60,043 nucleotides of DNA. It comes from a virus. Position 1 is the first letter of the stretch. Every line of letters begins with the position of its first letter. This document shows positions 19,877-29,056 of this stretch, in pieces. The stretch spans positions 1-60,043 of IMG/VR virus record IMGVR_UViG_3300018035_000100; one strand, written 5' to 3'. Made by a program: the position numbers and the translations under genes. Under the pieces are notes generated by a model. It was given only the letters and a program-made list of their open reading frames with translations. It ran no database searches and was not told where the DNA came from.

Positions 19877-22800
19877 ATGCCCGATAATTTAGGTTTAAAT
19901 CAAACCCGCGTTCTAGACGACACAGACAGAAATTTTGAAGCTGTTATATCTCAAATTCGCAAACCACCCTTATCTTGTGAAGCAAACCTTCAAGATAAGA
20001 TCAATATGACACGTTTACAAAATACTGTTAGATCTATTACTACGAGTGGGTGGACTTCAGTTGGAGCTATAGTAAATAATGTCCCCGTTAGTGAATGTGC
20101 TGTTGGAGATGTTCTTTGTAGTACATTCAGTGCTAATACAATAAATTTAATTGCTACTAATAATGGGCAAGAAACTTATAAAAATACAGCTTGGGTAAAT
20201 GGTTGGGAAGTTCTTGTACAAGCTTCTTCTGCTGCGGGGGATAGCGGTGCGGTTCCCATCACTAATGCTACTTTAAATAACTATATAACCCTTACTTCTC
20301 CTTCTGCAGGAAGTCCTCCGCCTTGGGGCATAGATTTTGTTTATCTTGAAGTATGGCGCGAACTTTTAGATCCTACAGACACTGTTTATCAATATGGAAA
20401 TGTTTGTGGCCCTTCCCTTACAAATGATCTTATAGATCCTGCTCGTGGTTTTGAAACTACTTTACGTATTCAAACTCAATATAGAATTAGAGCAACTAGA
20501 ATACAGGACGTCAATATTAATGTTGATCAAGGATTTGACAACATTCCTCCTCAAGGCCCTATGAGTATTCCTGTAACAGGCTCGCGAGATAGTACGTCAC
20601 CTTGGACATATAGCAAAGATATTTCTGATCCCGGGCTTTGGAAAGCCGGTTATGGGGATACAACTTCACAGGCTATTTTAGGAACCGTAGACGGATATAT
20701 TTACGCTATTCCAATGTTTGCTGTAGCACGACGAAATTCTAGCCCCTATGTTCCTGGTACAAACTCTAATGAAGCTGGAGTAAATTTAGCAGGATATTTA
20801 GATGGAACAGCTTCAGATAGACCAGATAATCTTTATAGCGATTATATTGTAGCCCAAGATATACTTGATCTTAGACATAAAGTTTTTTATAAAGAAAGTC
20901 TTACTGAAATGTGTGCCGATGCTTTTACTAGATTAGAATATAATAATTTACAAACTGCAATGTACTATAATCAATCGGGTGAAGCTTATATGTCTGTTTA
21001 TAGAACCCAATCAGATTTTATAGGGCCTGGTAATTACACGTGGGCAAATTCACTTGGAATCGGAGATGGAATTAGAAATGTATTTTCAAATGCAGGCGAC
21101 ACACAATACTTTGCTTTAAAAGAAGTCTACCCATCTCCTACTTGGACAACAGGACAAACTGTTACTATTACACCTATTGGGGCCTCATATCCAGCAGGAA
21201 CTACTTTTGATTTTCAAGCAGCTTATTTTAATGCAACCGGAGATCAAACTAATACAATAGTTGGTGATACAACTGTTAGTGTTATATTAAACTCGATAGC
21301 TTCATCACAAGATAGTACGTCACCATTAATTTTTAATTATAATATAAATTATCCAATAGGGTCCTATGGATTATCAGAAGTACCAACAAGGTTTTTGGAA
21401 GCACGTAATATGGCAGGTAGTAGTGTTGGTTTACCAATAGCTTTTCCTGGAAATCCAATCCCTGTACGCTTAGATCCTCTCAGCCAAGGGGTAAATATTG
21501 TAGTCGATACAAGTACGGGCGATTTTACAAATATGTTACAAAATATGACCGGATCAGTTTATGATTTATATAACTTTGGTCATCAAATGATTTATAATAT
21601 AGAAGGAACAGGAAGCAATTTATTTACTATAGATAGAACATTAGGTGGATACAATATTATTGGAGTAGCAGATGTCTCATATAATGGCTCTTCGGTACCA
21701 AGCAATCTATTAACTGTATCCCGAACCCCTACAGCATATACAGTAAATACAGACAATGCTGTAGCCGATGGAACTAATGTCACCTTTACATTATATACGG
21801 GCACTAAATTCTTTGAAGTTAATAAACAAGCTAGAGCTATTACTGGTTGTTATGAAATGCTAGAAATTGTAGCAGATCAAACAGGAGGAGGTGGTAGAAC
21901 GCAGTTTACTATAGACGCCTCTAATTTTTACATTATAGCTTTAGGAGCGTATTCACAATCTGACGGAACTGCTTATGCTTATGTCACATCTGGTGGGGAT
22001 TCGTCCAGAGCAATTATTACATCTCCAAATAATACTAATCTTTTTTTAAATCCTTTAAATGTAATAGACGAAAACAGTAATCCTGATTCAACCATTACAA
22101 TAACTCTCGCATCTACTCCTGCAAGCGGATCTATTATTAGTGTACCAGTTTTAAGAACAAGTGCTGTTCAACCTTCAGAAAACTATATGTTTTTCTATGA
22201 ATATCTTCCTTATCAAGGACTAATTGGAAACGATGCTATAACAGGAAATATTGTGGCTACAGGCCCGTCCATAACCACAACTTATGGTTCAGGAGCCATA
22301 ACACCTATTATATCGGGTGGGGGTGTAGGTAGTATTAGTGGAAGCACTCTAACTCTTGATGTCCCGGGTCTGGGCCCGGGCCCGTTTTTTCCTGAACGGA
22401 TAGGGGATATTATAAATATCTATGATTACTACAATTTTAGAATTACAGAAATAATAGATTCTACATCGGTGGTAATAAATTATCCAATTCCGAATACTTT
22501 TCCGGGTGGGGATAGTTTTTCTACCTACAGCTCCACAACATATTTTGATAAATATAATATAATTGATAGATTCCCAGCAGCGAACTCAGAAAATGACCCT
22601 CTGGGCACTTCTGCGGATACTTCATCCGTGTCTGGTGTATCGGACCCTGTTATCGAGAATCGAGCCGTAGCGCGACCCCAGCCCTTTAATAGCTATACAG
22701 AACCCTTGATTGGGGTAAACTCTGCAGACCGAGGTCGTACAGGTATCATTGCTAACAATTCCCCATATGGAATAAATCCAGGTGGATTAGGAATGACCTA

Positions 22801-23014
22801 TGAATCCTTATCAACCACATCTCCATATCAAAAGACTTATCAATCCTATATTATAAATAAAAATAATTCTGGGGAATTATATATGGTTGTGGTAGGGTCA
22901 GAAGACGATAATTTAGGATCTACGTGTTATTTAAATCCATATTCCCTTGATGATGTCGTGGATTATTTTGCTCTTCCAGGTCGACCTTTACTCCCTAATG
23001 TGGATCCACAATAA
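19877..23014 (+). CDS. Large tail/baseplate protein, paralogue of the propeller adhesin
   Basis: A 1045-aa protein preceded by AAGAGGTTACAAA. It shares landmarks with the 1324-aa protein at 8460-12434: an N-terminal RxFEAVISQIRKPP versus SVIFASRKPMIDSDFN, VYLEVWRELLDP, TVDGYIYAIPMFAVARRNSSPY, LDLRHKVF, NNLQTAMYY and a C-terminal PGRPLL. It lacks the seven-repeat propeller. The two probably occupy related positions in the tail, or are alternative fibre-base proteins. Beta-rich, with no enzymatic motif. A GC-rich cluster near residue 830 encodes VPGLGPGPFF. Next gene starts with no gap. Confidence 0.7.
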   Translation: MPDNLGLNQTRVLDDTDRNFEAVISQIRKPPLSCEANLQDKINMTRLQNTVRSITTSGWTSVGAIVNNVPVSECAVGDVLCSTFSANTINLIATNNGQETYKNTAWVNGWEVLVQASSAAGDSGAVPITNATLNNYITLTSPSAGSPPPWGIDFVYLEVWRELLDPTDTVYQYGNVCGPSLTNDLIDPARGFETTLRIQTQYRIRATRIQDVNINVDQGFDNIPPQGPMSIPVTGSRDSTSPWTYSKDISDPGLWKAGYGDTTSQAILGTVDGYIYAIPMFAVARRNSSPYVPGTNSNEAGVNLAGYLDGTASDRPDNLYSDYIVAQDILDLRHKVFYKESLTEMCADAFTRLEYNNLQTAMYYNQSGEAYMSVYRTQSDFIGPGNYTWANSLGIGDGIRNVFSNAGDTQYFALKEVYPSPTWTTGQTVTITPIGASYPAGTTFDFQAAYFNATGDQTNTIVGDTTVSVILNSIASSQDSTSPLIFNYNINYPIGSYGLSEVPTRFLEARNMAGSSVGLPIAFPGNPIPVRLDPLSQGVNIVVDTSTGDFTNMLQNMTGSVYDLYNFGHQMIYNIEGTGSNLFTIDRTLGGYNIIGVADVSYNGSSVPSNLLTVSRTPTAYTVNTDNAVADGTNVTFTLYTGTKFFEVNKQARAITGCYEMLEIVADQTGGGGRTQFTIDASNFYIIALGAYSQSDGTAYAYVTSGGDSSRAIITSPNNTNLFLNPLNVIDENSNPDSTITITLASTPASGSIISVPVLRTSAVQPSENYMFFYEYLPYQGLIGNDAITGNIVATGPSITTTYGSGAITPIISGGGVGSISGSTLTLDVPGLGPGPFFPERIGDIINIYDYYNFRITEIIDSTSVVINYPIPNTFPGGDSFSTYSSTTYFDKYNIIDRFPAANSENDPLGTSADTSSVSGVSDPVIENRAVARPQPFNSYTEPLIGVNSADRGRTGIIANNSPYGINPGGLGMTYESLSTTSPYQKTYQSYIINKNNSGELYMVVVGSEDDNLGSTCYLNPYSLDDVVDYFALPGRPLLPNVDPQ
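22361..22384. repeat. GC-rich palindromic cluster B (in frame)
   Basis: Twenty-four bases with 21 G/C, made of CCCGGG, GGGTC and two GGGCCC units. It encodes VPGLGPGP in the large tail protein, inside sequence that is otherwise AT-rich. Confidence 0.7.
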
Positions 23015-23875
23015 ATGGAATCGATACACGAATATATTAGATATTTAGCCGGTACATTTAAAAAAGCTGATGATCCAATGATCAAGGCCCCGGACCCGGG
23101 CCCTGTCCCAGAACCGACCCCTGATGGAAAGAATCCGATCGATCAAAAGACGCATAAATTAAAACTTGAAAAAATAGATATATCTTTTTTTGCCCCATAT
23201 CAAAATAATACCGAAACTTTAACTATAGAAAAGAATAAAAGCCATGAAGCTAATTTTCAATGGAATCAATACTCTTTATTGCTTTCGGATGGGAATGTAA
23301 ATCCCGTTAAAAAGCAATGGTATAGGTTTTATGAAAAATTGGAAGCTTGGGGCACTGTACAGCCTGGAAATGCCCAAATCAAACGGGTAAATGAAAAAGG
23401 TGTACCAACCGATGAGCTTACGAAACAGCCCCTTCCAGAGTCCTTAACGGTTCAATCTATTCAAGCCCAGTTCCGGGACCTGTTACAAAAACCTGATTTG
23501 GAACCTAATAAACCTGAATCTATGGTTGAATATATAAATGGGCAAAAACCTGTAAAAACCTATAGCCCAACAGAATTCAAAAATACGTATGAAAATGGGA
23601 CTTTAAATAAAGACGGGACACATTTTTATGTTCTAGTCAGTAAGAGTAATGATATACTTAGCCCATTAGGGAAAAAGTTAGGTGCAAATCCTGAAATGGA
23701 ATCCGCTAAAAAGGAACCCGTTACTAAGGAACCTCAAACGACAGGAAAACCAGAACACGGTGGTTCTCCGATTCCAGAATCTAAAGGTCCGGAAATGGCT
23801 CCAACTAATCAATCTACGGCTCCTTTATCTGCTCCGGAACAACATACTCCGAATCTTCAAAATCTTAAATCTTAA
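23015..23875 (+). CDS. Pro/Lys-rich hypothetical protein (286 aa)
   Basis: The ATG follows the stop of the large tail protein directly. It begins with a short helix (MESIHEYIRYLAGTFKKA), then a Pro-rich run encoded by a GC-rich cluster (KAPDPGPVPEPTPDG). A folded middle of about 45-165 follows (FFAPYQNNTETLTIEKN, WYRFYEKLEAWGTVQPGNAQI). The C-terminal 60 residues are a disordered Lys/Pro/Glu tail. No family recognised. Last gene of the rightward virion block before a promoter, so it may be a scaffold, tail accessory or host-directed protein. Confidence 0.6.
   Translation: MESIHEYIRYLAGTFKKADDPMIKAPDPGPVPEPTPDGKNPIDQKTHKLKLEKIDISFFAPYQNNTETLTIEKNKSHEANFQWNQYSLLLSDGNVNPVKKQWYRFYEKLEAWGTVQPGNAQIKRVNEKGVPTDELTKQPLPESLTVQSIQAQFRDLLQKPDLEPNKPESMVEYINGQKPVKTYSPTEFKNTYENGTLNKDGTHFYVLVSKSNDILSPLGKKLGANPEMESAKKEPVTKEPQTTGKPEHGGSPIPESKGPEMAPTNQSTAPLSAPEQHTPNLQNLKS
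23086..23109. repeat. GC-rich palindromic cluster C (in frame)
   Basis: Twenty-four bases with 21 G/C (GGCCCCGG, ACCCGGGCCC, TGTCCC), encoding APDPGPVP. It shares AAGGCCCCGG with the clusters at 45566 and 53261. Confidence 0.7.
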
Positions 23876-23892
23876 AAATAGTTTATTTTTTT
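23874..23892 (+). terminator. Weak AT-only stem plus T-run
   Basis: AAAAATA (23874-23880), loop GTT, TATTTTT (23884-23890), then more T. It overlaps the stop of the Pro-rich gene and the following promoter. A similar terminator/promoter overlap occurs at 31925-31965. Confidence 0.4.
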
Positions 23893-23910
23893 ATTTTTTA
23901 GGTATATAAT
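23882..23910 (+). promoter_or_regulatory. Sigma70-type promoter before the SNF2 helicase gene
   Basis: -35 TTTATT (23882-23887), 17-nt T-rich spacer, -10 TATAAT (23905-23910), with a second TATAAT overlapping at 23910-23915. Predicted +1 is near 23917, giving a leader of about 40 nt. Confidence 0.55.
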
Positions 23911-23958
23911 ATAATTAAGGTAGGTTTTTGTCCCTAAATAAAATAGGATTGCAGAGCG

Positions 23959-25647
23959 ATGCCTTTTGATCAAGTTCCTTCCGTTTACCCACAATTACTT
24001 GAACTTCGAAAATCTAAAACGGCAGATTTTAAACCTAATTCATATTTAAAAGAATCTACTAAACTCCGCTACTATCAAGTGATTGGAGCTTTACATATGA
24101 TTCTTTTGAATAGGATGGTTCTCGGGGATGCTACTGGAGTAGGTAAAACGGCTATGGCTATAGGGGCCTATTCTTGGATTTTGTCTAGAGAACCAACAAT
24201 GAAATTATTGGTTGTGGCACCCAAATCTGCCCTATTTCAATGGGCAGATGAGTTTGATAAATTTACGCAAAATATTTCTGTACGAGTATTAACTTTAGAA
24301 TATGCCGGTCTATCGGGGATAGATGCTAGAAAGAAACAATATGAGGATTTTAAAGAAAATGTATTAATCGTTGGGTATGCACAAATACGTTCTGATTATA
24401 TATTTTTGAAAAAAGCTTTGGGGGCTAATTATACCGTAATCTATGATGAAGCGACGGCTTTTAAAGGACGAAAAACTCAAACTTATTTTGCTGCCCAAGA
24501 ACTAGCCCAGTCCGCGTCCCGGGTTTATGGTCTTTCCGCTACTATTATAAAAAATAGTCTTGAAGAAGTTTGGTCAATATATTCAGTTATAGTCCCCGGT
24601 CTTTTTGGGAAGATCACAAACTTTCTTCGTACCTATACACATCAGAAATTATTAAAATTAAAAATAAATGGTCAAGATCGATACATACCACAAATAGATT
24701 TGACCAAGGGTCATTTAGGGCATAAGAACCTTGAACAATTTAAAAAACTTATAGATCCTTATATATTGGTTCGTAAAAAAGAAGAAGTCGAATCCGAGCT
24801 CCCGCCGATTATATCTAAAAAAGTAATTCTAGAAATGGAACCCGATCAGAAAGCTCTTTATAAAAAAGCTGTTCAAGGAATCATTTATGAAGAAAATGTA
24901 AAACGGGACTTTTTCGAGATCTCGGACAAGGTCAGGGCCGGGACCCGGGACCCGAAGATTTTAGAAAAGTATGAGGATATGAAAGAGAAATATGAAAAAC
25001 TTTTAACTGGGGAATCTAAAAAGCATGGGAAACTTGCTGCTTTAACATATTGTCAAATGATCTCTAATGGGCCTGGGCTTATAGGAGAACCGGGTGAGTC
25101 CAGTAAAGAAATAGAATTTGAAAGATTACTAACTGAAGAACTTCTTACAGAAAAGATAATTGTATTTAGTCGTTTTAAAAGGGGGATACCTAATCTTGAA
25201 ATAATATGTGATAGAAAACATATTCAATATTCAAAAATTACAGGAGATGTTTTAGATGCTCAAGAGCGGGATAATGCTAAGAAAAAATTCTTGAATAATC
25301 CAGAATGTCGGATCATTTTTATTACTATGGCCGGGGCCGAGTCTTTAAATCTACAAGCTGCTTCTGTAGTTTTATTTTATGACACGCCGTGGTCTTATGG
25401 GGATCTTGTTCAAATTATTGGTAGAGCGCAAAGAATAGGATCGATACAAAATCATATTCTATTAATACATTTTGCTAATAAAGGAACGATTGATATGCGG
25501 GTGATCGATCGTGTAAGTGGAAAAAAAGAGTTGTCGTCAGAAATTATTGGAGATACTTCTAAAGGGGCTTTAGATTTCAGTTCTGGGGAAGAAAATGTAG
25601 TAGATGATCTGTTCAATGAACTTTTAGAGGACGGGGATAAACTTTAA
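23959..25647 (+). CDS. SNF2-family DNA helicase/translocase
   Basis: A 562-aa superfamily 2 ATPase of the SNF2 type. Motif I is GDATGVGKT (56-64, K63), motif Ia VVAPKSALFQW, motif II DEAT (163-166), motif III GLSAT. The second RecA lobe has IIVFSRFK, motif V ITMAGAESLNLQAA and motif VI QIIGRAQRIGS. SNF2 proteins translocate on double-stranded DNA; phage versions are linked to recombination and replication restart (T4 UvsW is a functional analogue but a different subfamily). Motif II is DEAT rather than the usual DEAH. A GC-rich cluster encodes KVRAGTRDPK near residue 325-334. The stop overlaps the next ATG (TAATG). Confidence 0.9.
   Translation: MPFDQVPSVYPQLLELRKSKTADFKPNSYLKESTKLRYYQVIGALHMILLNRMVLGDATGVGKTAMAIGAYSWILSREPTMKLLVVAPKSALFQWADEFDKFTQNISVRVLTLEYAGLSGIDARKKQYEDFKENVLIVGYAQIRSDYIFLKKALGANYTVIYDEATAFKGRKTQTYFAAQELAQSASRVYGLSATIIKNSLEEVWSIYSVIVPGLFGKITNFLRTYTHQKLLKLKINGQDRYIPQIDLTKGHLGHKNLEQFKKLIDPYILVRKKEEVESELPPIISKKVILEMEPDQKALYKKAVQGIIYEENVKRDFFEISDKVRAGTRDPKILEKYEDMKEKYEKLLTGESKKHGKLAALTYCQMISNGPGLIGEPGESSKEIEFERLLTEELLTEKIIVFSRFKRGIPNLEIICDRKHIQYSKITGDVLDAQERDNAKKKFLNNPECRIIFITMAGAESLNLQAASVVLFYDTPWSYGDLVQIIGRAQRIGSIQNHILLIHFANKGTIDMRVIDRVSGKKELSSEIIGDTSKGALDFSSGEENVVDDLFNELLEDGDKL
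24930..24954. repeat. GC-rich palindromic cluster D (in frame)
   Basis: Twenty-five bases made of GGTC, GGGCC, GGGACCCGGG and ACCCG, encoding VRAGTRDP between the two helicase lobes. The flanking sequence is AT-rich. Confidence 0.65.
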
Positions 25648-26096
25648 TGTTCAAAACCTCGCATCCTGAATTTTATACCACCGATATAATTAATTTTGAA
25701 AAATGGATTGGAGACAGGCCTAATTTTGTAATAGACCCATTCATAGATTTTGACGGATTTAAAAATTCAGAAGAAAATTTTGATTATAATACTAAAAAGT
25801 ATAAAGATAAGATTATAAAAATAAAAGGATATTCACAAATTGAATTAAGAAAAATTGATGGATCGTTTGATTTTATTTATATAGATGGATCGCACACAAG
25901 TTGGGATACATTAGAAGATTTGATATTATCTTTTAGAATTTTAAAACACAATGGTATAATTATTTGTGATGATTATGAATGGTATAAGCAAGATTTATAT
26001 GGCCCAAAACCAGGAATAGATGCATTTCTGAATATTTTTATAAATAGCTATGATTTATTATTCAAAGAATATCAAGTCGGAATAAAAAAGCGATGA
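25647..26096 (+). CDS. SAM-methyltransferase-like protein lacking motif I (short)
   Basis: A 149-aa protein. The second half is typical of class I methyltransferases of the Methyltransf_24 type: FDFIYIDGSHTSWDTLEDL, then SFRILKHNGIIICDDYEW. The glycine-rich SAM motif (E.G...G.S), which is present in the related protein at 30411-30977 (IEIGVYNGES), is missing; the N-terminal 55 residues do not supply it. It is therefore a truncated or strongly diverged copy, perhaps inactive or a partner subunit. Overlaps the helicase by 1 nt and the next glycosyltransferase by 4 nt (ATGA), so it is still translated within the operon. Confidence 0.65.
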   Translation: MFKTSHPEFYTTDIINFEKWIGDRPNFVIDPFIDFDGFKNSEENFDYNTKKYKDKIIKIKGYSQIELRKIDGSFDFIYIDGSHTSWDTLEDLILSFRILKHNGIIICDDYEWYKQDLYGPKPGIDAFLNIFINSYDLLFKEYQVGIKKR

Positions 26097-26836
26097 AAGA
26101 TTTAGCAATATGTTGTATTGCAAAAGACGAAAATCCATATTTAAATGAATGGATAGACCATCATTTAGCTATTGGGGTTCAACATATTTTTCTTTACGAT
26201 AATAACTCTAAAGAATCTATAAAAGATTTTTTAGGAAATCAAGATAATATTACAGTTTATAATTGGCCTGGAACAAATAGGCCACAACTTCCAGCCTACA
26301 ACAACTGTTTAGACAATAATAGAAAAGAATTTAAATGGATAGGGTTTATTGATGCAGATGAATTTATTGTTCCTAAATCAACGAATAATTTGGTAGAGTT
26401 TTTAAAAAATTATGAAAAGGAATATATTGCTGGATTATCTATTAATTGGAAAGTTTTTGGATCTAACGGACATTTAACTAGGCAAAAATCTCAAATCAGA
26501 TCTTATACCAAATGTTTTAAAGATAAACATTGTAAAGTAATAACAAGACCTGAATATACAATATCCTTTGCTAATCCTCATTTTGGAAATTTTATTGGAG
26601 GGTTTTGGAGTGTAGATGAGAACGGAAAAGAAACTCGTGGTCCGTTTAACGCGCACAGTTCCTCTCTTATTCAAATAAATCATTATGTAAATAGATCTCT
26701 AGAAGAGTTTAAAGAAAAAATACAAAAAGGTCGGGCAGATTGCGAGGATATTCGTGACATATCCCAATTTTATGGGATAGATAAAGATTGTGTTGAAGAA
26801 GATACCTATTTAAAAGATTTAAAATTATTTGTTTGA
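26093..26836 (+). CDS. Glycosyltransferase, GT92/GT2-like
   Basis: A 247-aa GT-A fold protein. It opens CCIAKDENPYLNEWIDHHLAIGVQHIFLYDNNS, the pattern of GT92 (DUF23-type) and related GT2 enzymes, followed by the metal-binding DADEF at about 86-90 and a late HYVNRS. It should transfer a sugar from a nucleotide sugar to a surface glycan or virion glycoprotein; the acceptor cannot be read from sequence. It is the first of several glycosyltransferases between the SNF2 helicase and the helicase-loader-like gene. Overlaps the methyltransferase-like gene by 4 nt. Confidence 0.8.
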   Translation: MKDLAICCIAKDENPYLNEWIDHHLAIGVQHIFLYDNNSKESIKDFLGNQDNITVYNWPGTNRPQLPAYNNCLDNNRKEFKWIGFIDADEFIVPKSTNNLVEFLKNYEKEYIAGLSINWKVFGSNGHLTRQKSQIRSYTKCFKDKHCKVITRPEYTISFANPHFGNFIGGFWSVDENGKETRGPFNAHSSSLIQINHYVNRSLEEFKEKIQKGRADCEDIRDISQFYGIDKDCVEEDTYLKDLKLFV

Positions 26837-26856
26837 AATAAAGGAGAATTATTTTT

Positions 26857-27578
26857 ATGGACATTTTACATACCTATTTATATTGCTATAATGAAGAAAA
26901 ACTTCTTCCATATGTTTTAAATCATTATAATACAATTTTTATGATAATGGTAGTACAGATAGTAGTGATGAAATTTATAAGAGATATGATAAAATAAAAG
27001 TTATAAAATATTTTACGGATACTTTTGATGAATTAGATTTTGTTAAAAGAAAATCTAATGATTATAAACAAAGTAGAGGAGTAGCAAACTGGGTTGCCAT
27101 ATGTGATGTCGATGAAATTATAGATCACCCACAGTTAAAAAACTTTTTAAATAAATATACGGAAAATAATATAACAATGGCTGATTTAAACGCACAATGG
27201 CTAGTTGGAACAGATTGGGGCAATCCAGAAAAAGACACTATTTTTCAAATAATGAAATTTAGGTCTTGCAAAGAACCACATAATGGAAAGGCGCAACTAA
27301 TAAGTCCAAATATCGATATAGAATATGGACCCGGATGTCACACATTTAAATGTAATAAATATTTAAAATCCAAAAAAGAAATCTACACTTTTCATTGTCA
27401 AATGTACGATTCAGATTATATTTTTAAACGAAATCAAACATTTGCAAAAAGAAAAAGTGAAAGAACAAAAAAATTTGGCTATGATTTTCATTGGGGGTGG
27501 AACAAAGACCAATTATTACTTCCTATTAAGAATATTGTTGATAAGGGAATATTATTCAATTCAACTGATATAAAATAA
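26857..27578 (+). pseudogene. Glycosyltransferase (GT2/GT92-like) interrupted by a one-base frameshift
   Basis: A strong ribosome site (AAGGAG, 26841-26846) precedes ATG 26857, which opens MDILHTYLYCYNEEKLLPYVLNHY. This matches the start of the neighbouring glycosyltransferase. After NTI the frame runs to a stop at 26995-26997. The frame one base back continues FYDNGSTDSSDEI, then CDVDEI (metal motif), and stays open to 27578. The shift lies at a five-T run near 26937-26942; one extra T would restore a 240-aa protein. It could be a real mutation, a sequencing indel or ribosomal slippage. The piece from ATG 27177 alone lacks the nucleotide-sugar site. Confidence 0.75.
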
Positions 27579-27584
27579 ATTTAT

Positions 27585-28478
27585 ATGAAACATTTTCTTT
27601 TAAAAAGACGAGAAACGATGGGGGATGTTTTCCTTTTAACTGTTTGTGTAAAAGCCCTTAAAAAAAGATTTCCTGATTGTAAGATAGATGTGGCTACTTA
27701 TTTTCCTGAAGTCTTACAAAATAATCCAAATATTAATGGAATCTATCGTGATCGTGATATTCTTGGTATAACATATGACAATATTTTTGATTTAAATGAT
27801 GCTTATGAAATTAATCCGCGTATAAAAATAGCTGTAAACTATTTAAATTCTTGTAATATTACTGATGAAGTTGATACAATAGGAGATATGTGGTTTAATG
27901 AAAACTTAATAAAATTTGGAAGCAATGTTTGTTCCGGAGAATTTATAGTTTTTGAAGCTTCAAAAACTAATAATAGATTACAGCAAAATAGATTTTTTCC
28001 ACGGATGAATGAAGTCCACGATAGAATAAAACAAATGGGATTTAAAACAATGATAGTAGGAATAAATAACGCTTCTAATATTATAAATTCTGATATAGAT
28101 TTTACCGGAAAATTAAATTTAATGCAAACTACTGTTGTAATAGCACAGCACGGATTAGTGTACATAGGATATCACGGTGGAATGGCTCATCTTTTACAAG
28201 CCATTCCAATGCCAACAGTAATATATTATACTGTGCACAGTGCTGAATTTACTCAAACCATTAATGATTTTCTAAAAATTATTAATGTAAAAACGGAGTG
28301 CTTTAATTGTCGAAGTAGATTTGGAAATGGAAAAATGTCACCATGGCCCTCTTGTTATCATCCTGAAATAAACTGTTCAGAAACTATATCTGTTGATGAA
28401 TTAATTGAAGGAATTTTGGAACAATACGAAAAATTTAAAGGACAGATTAATGAAAGAAGATTACAAGTACATTTCTGA
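27585..28478 (+). CDS. Glycosyltransferase family 9-like (heptosyltransferase-like)
   Basis: A 297-aa GT-B protein. The N-terminus RRETMGDVFLLTVCVKALKKRFP and IDVATYFPEV is the GT9 signature, and YIGYHGGMAHLLQAIPMPTVIYY is the nucleotide-sugar-binding segment of the C-terminal lobe (usually D.G..H), here YHGGMAH. The tail has Cys-rich spacing (CFNCRSRF, PSCYH, INC), common in GT9 relatives. It probably adds a heptose-like sugar to a glycan. Part of the sugar island; next gene starts 29 nt before its end. Confidence 0.8.
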   Translation: MKHFLLKRRETMGDVFLLTVCVKALKKRFPDCKIDVATYFPEVLQNNPNINGIYRDRDILGITYDNIFDLNDAYEINPRIKIAVNYLNSCNITDEVDTIGDMWFNENLIKFGSNVCSGEFIVFEASKTNNRLQQNRFFPRMNEVHDRIKQMGFKTMIVGINNASNIINSDIDFTGKLNLMQTTVVIAQHGLVYIGYHGGMAHLLQAIPMPTVIYYTVHSAEFTQTINDFLKIINVKTECFNCRSRFGNGKMSPWPSCYHPEINCSETISVDELIEGILEQYEKFKGQINERRLQVHF

Positions 28479-29022
28479 AACGGGGCGTCATCGTTCAATA
28501 ACTGTTCAAAAAATAGAGAAATATTTTGGATCTCTCAGTCAACTAAATGGCTTAGACATAGGATTCGGTGGAGACCCATTATTGATTAATTCTATATGTA
28601 TGGATATGCCTGAACGATATTCTATTAATGTAATAGAAACTGCTCCGCAGAATTTATTTGGAGATTGCAGAAATTTATATTGGTTTTCTGATTGTTGTTT
28701 AGATTATGTTTATTCGGCACATGTATTAGAAGACTTTCTTGAATCTGAAATAAAATTAATTCTTAAAGAATGGGTTCGGATAGTAAAAAACGGAGGTTTA
28801 TTAATCTTAGATTTGCCAAATGAAAGAAAATATAGAGATGTATGTAAACAAAGAGGCTATAGGTCTAATCCTCGACATTTAATTATTGATATGTCCCCAA
28901 ATTATATTTTAGATAAAACAAGAGATCTTGAAATTTCTTTGATAGACCTTGTGGAGGACCTTCCTCCAGACAATTATTCTTTTCTTATGATTTGGAAAAA
29001 ATTAGCAACGGATCAGTTTTAG
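28450..29022 (+). CDS. Class I SAM-dependent methyltransferase
   Basis: I choose ATG 28450 (after AAAGGAC, 28438-28444), not the in-frame ATG 28405 that lies deeper inside the previous gene. The 190-aa product has motif I LNGLDIGFGGDPL, an acidic NVIETAP, motif IV-like LDYVYSAHVLEDFLES, and IVKNGGLLILDLPNE, the order of Methyltransf_11 enzymes. It lies among glycosyltransferases, so methylation of a sugar is likely, but small-molecule or protein substrates cannot be excluded. Confidence 0.8.
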   Translation: MKEDYKYISETGRHRSITVQKIEKYFGSLSQLNGLDIGFGGDPLLINSICMDMPERYSINVIETAPQNLFGDCRNLYWFSDCCLDYVYSAHVLEDFLESEIKLILKEWVRIVKNGGLLILDLPNERKYRDVCKQRGYRSNPRHLIIDMSPNYILDKTRDLEISLIDLVEDLPPDNYSFLMIWKKLATDQF

Positions 29023-29056
29023 GGATAAATAAACTACAGTTCCAAAAGGAGTTTTT

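Noticed and set aside
23682-23909. Alternative frame over the end of the Pro/Lys-rich gene
   Set aside because: It mirrors the low-complexity repeats of the real gene and runs into the promoter; no ribosome site.
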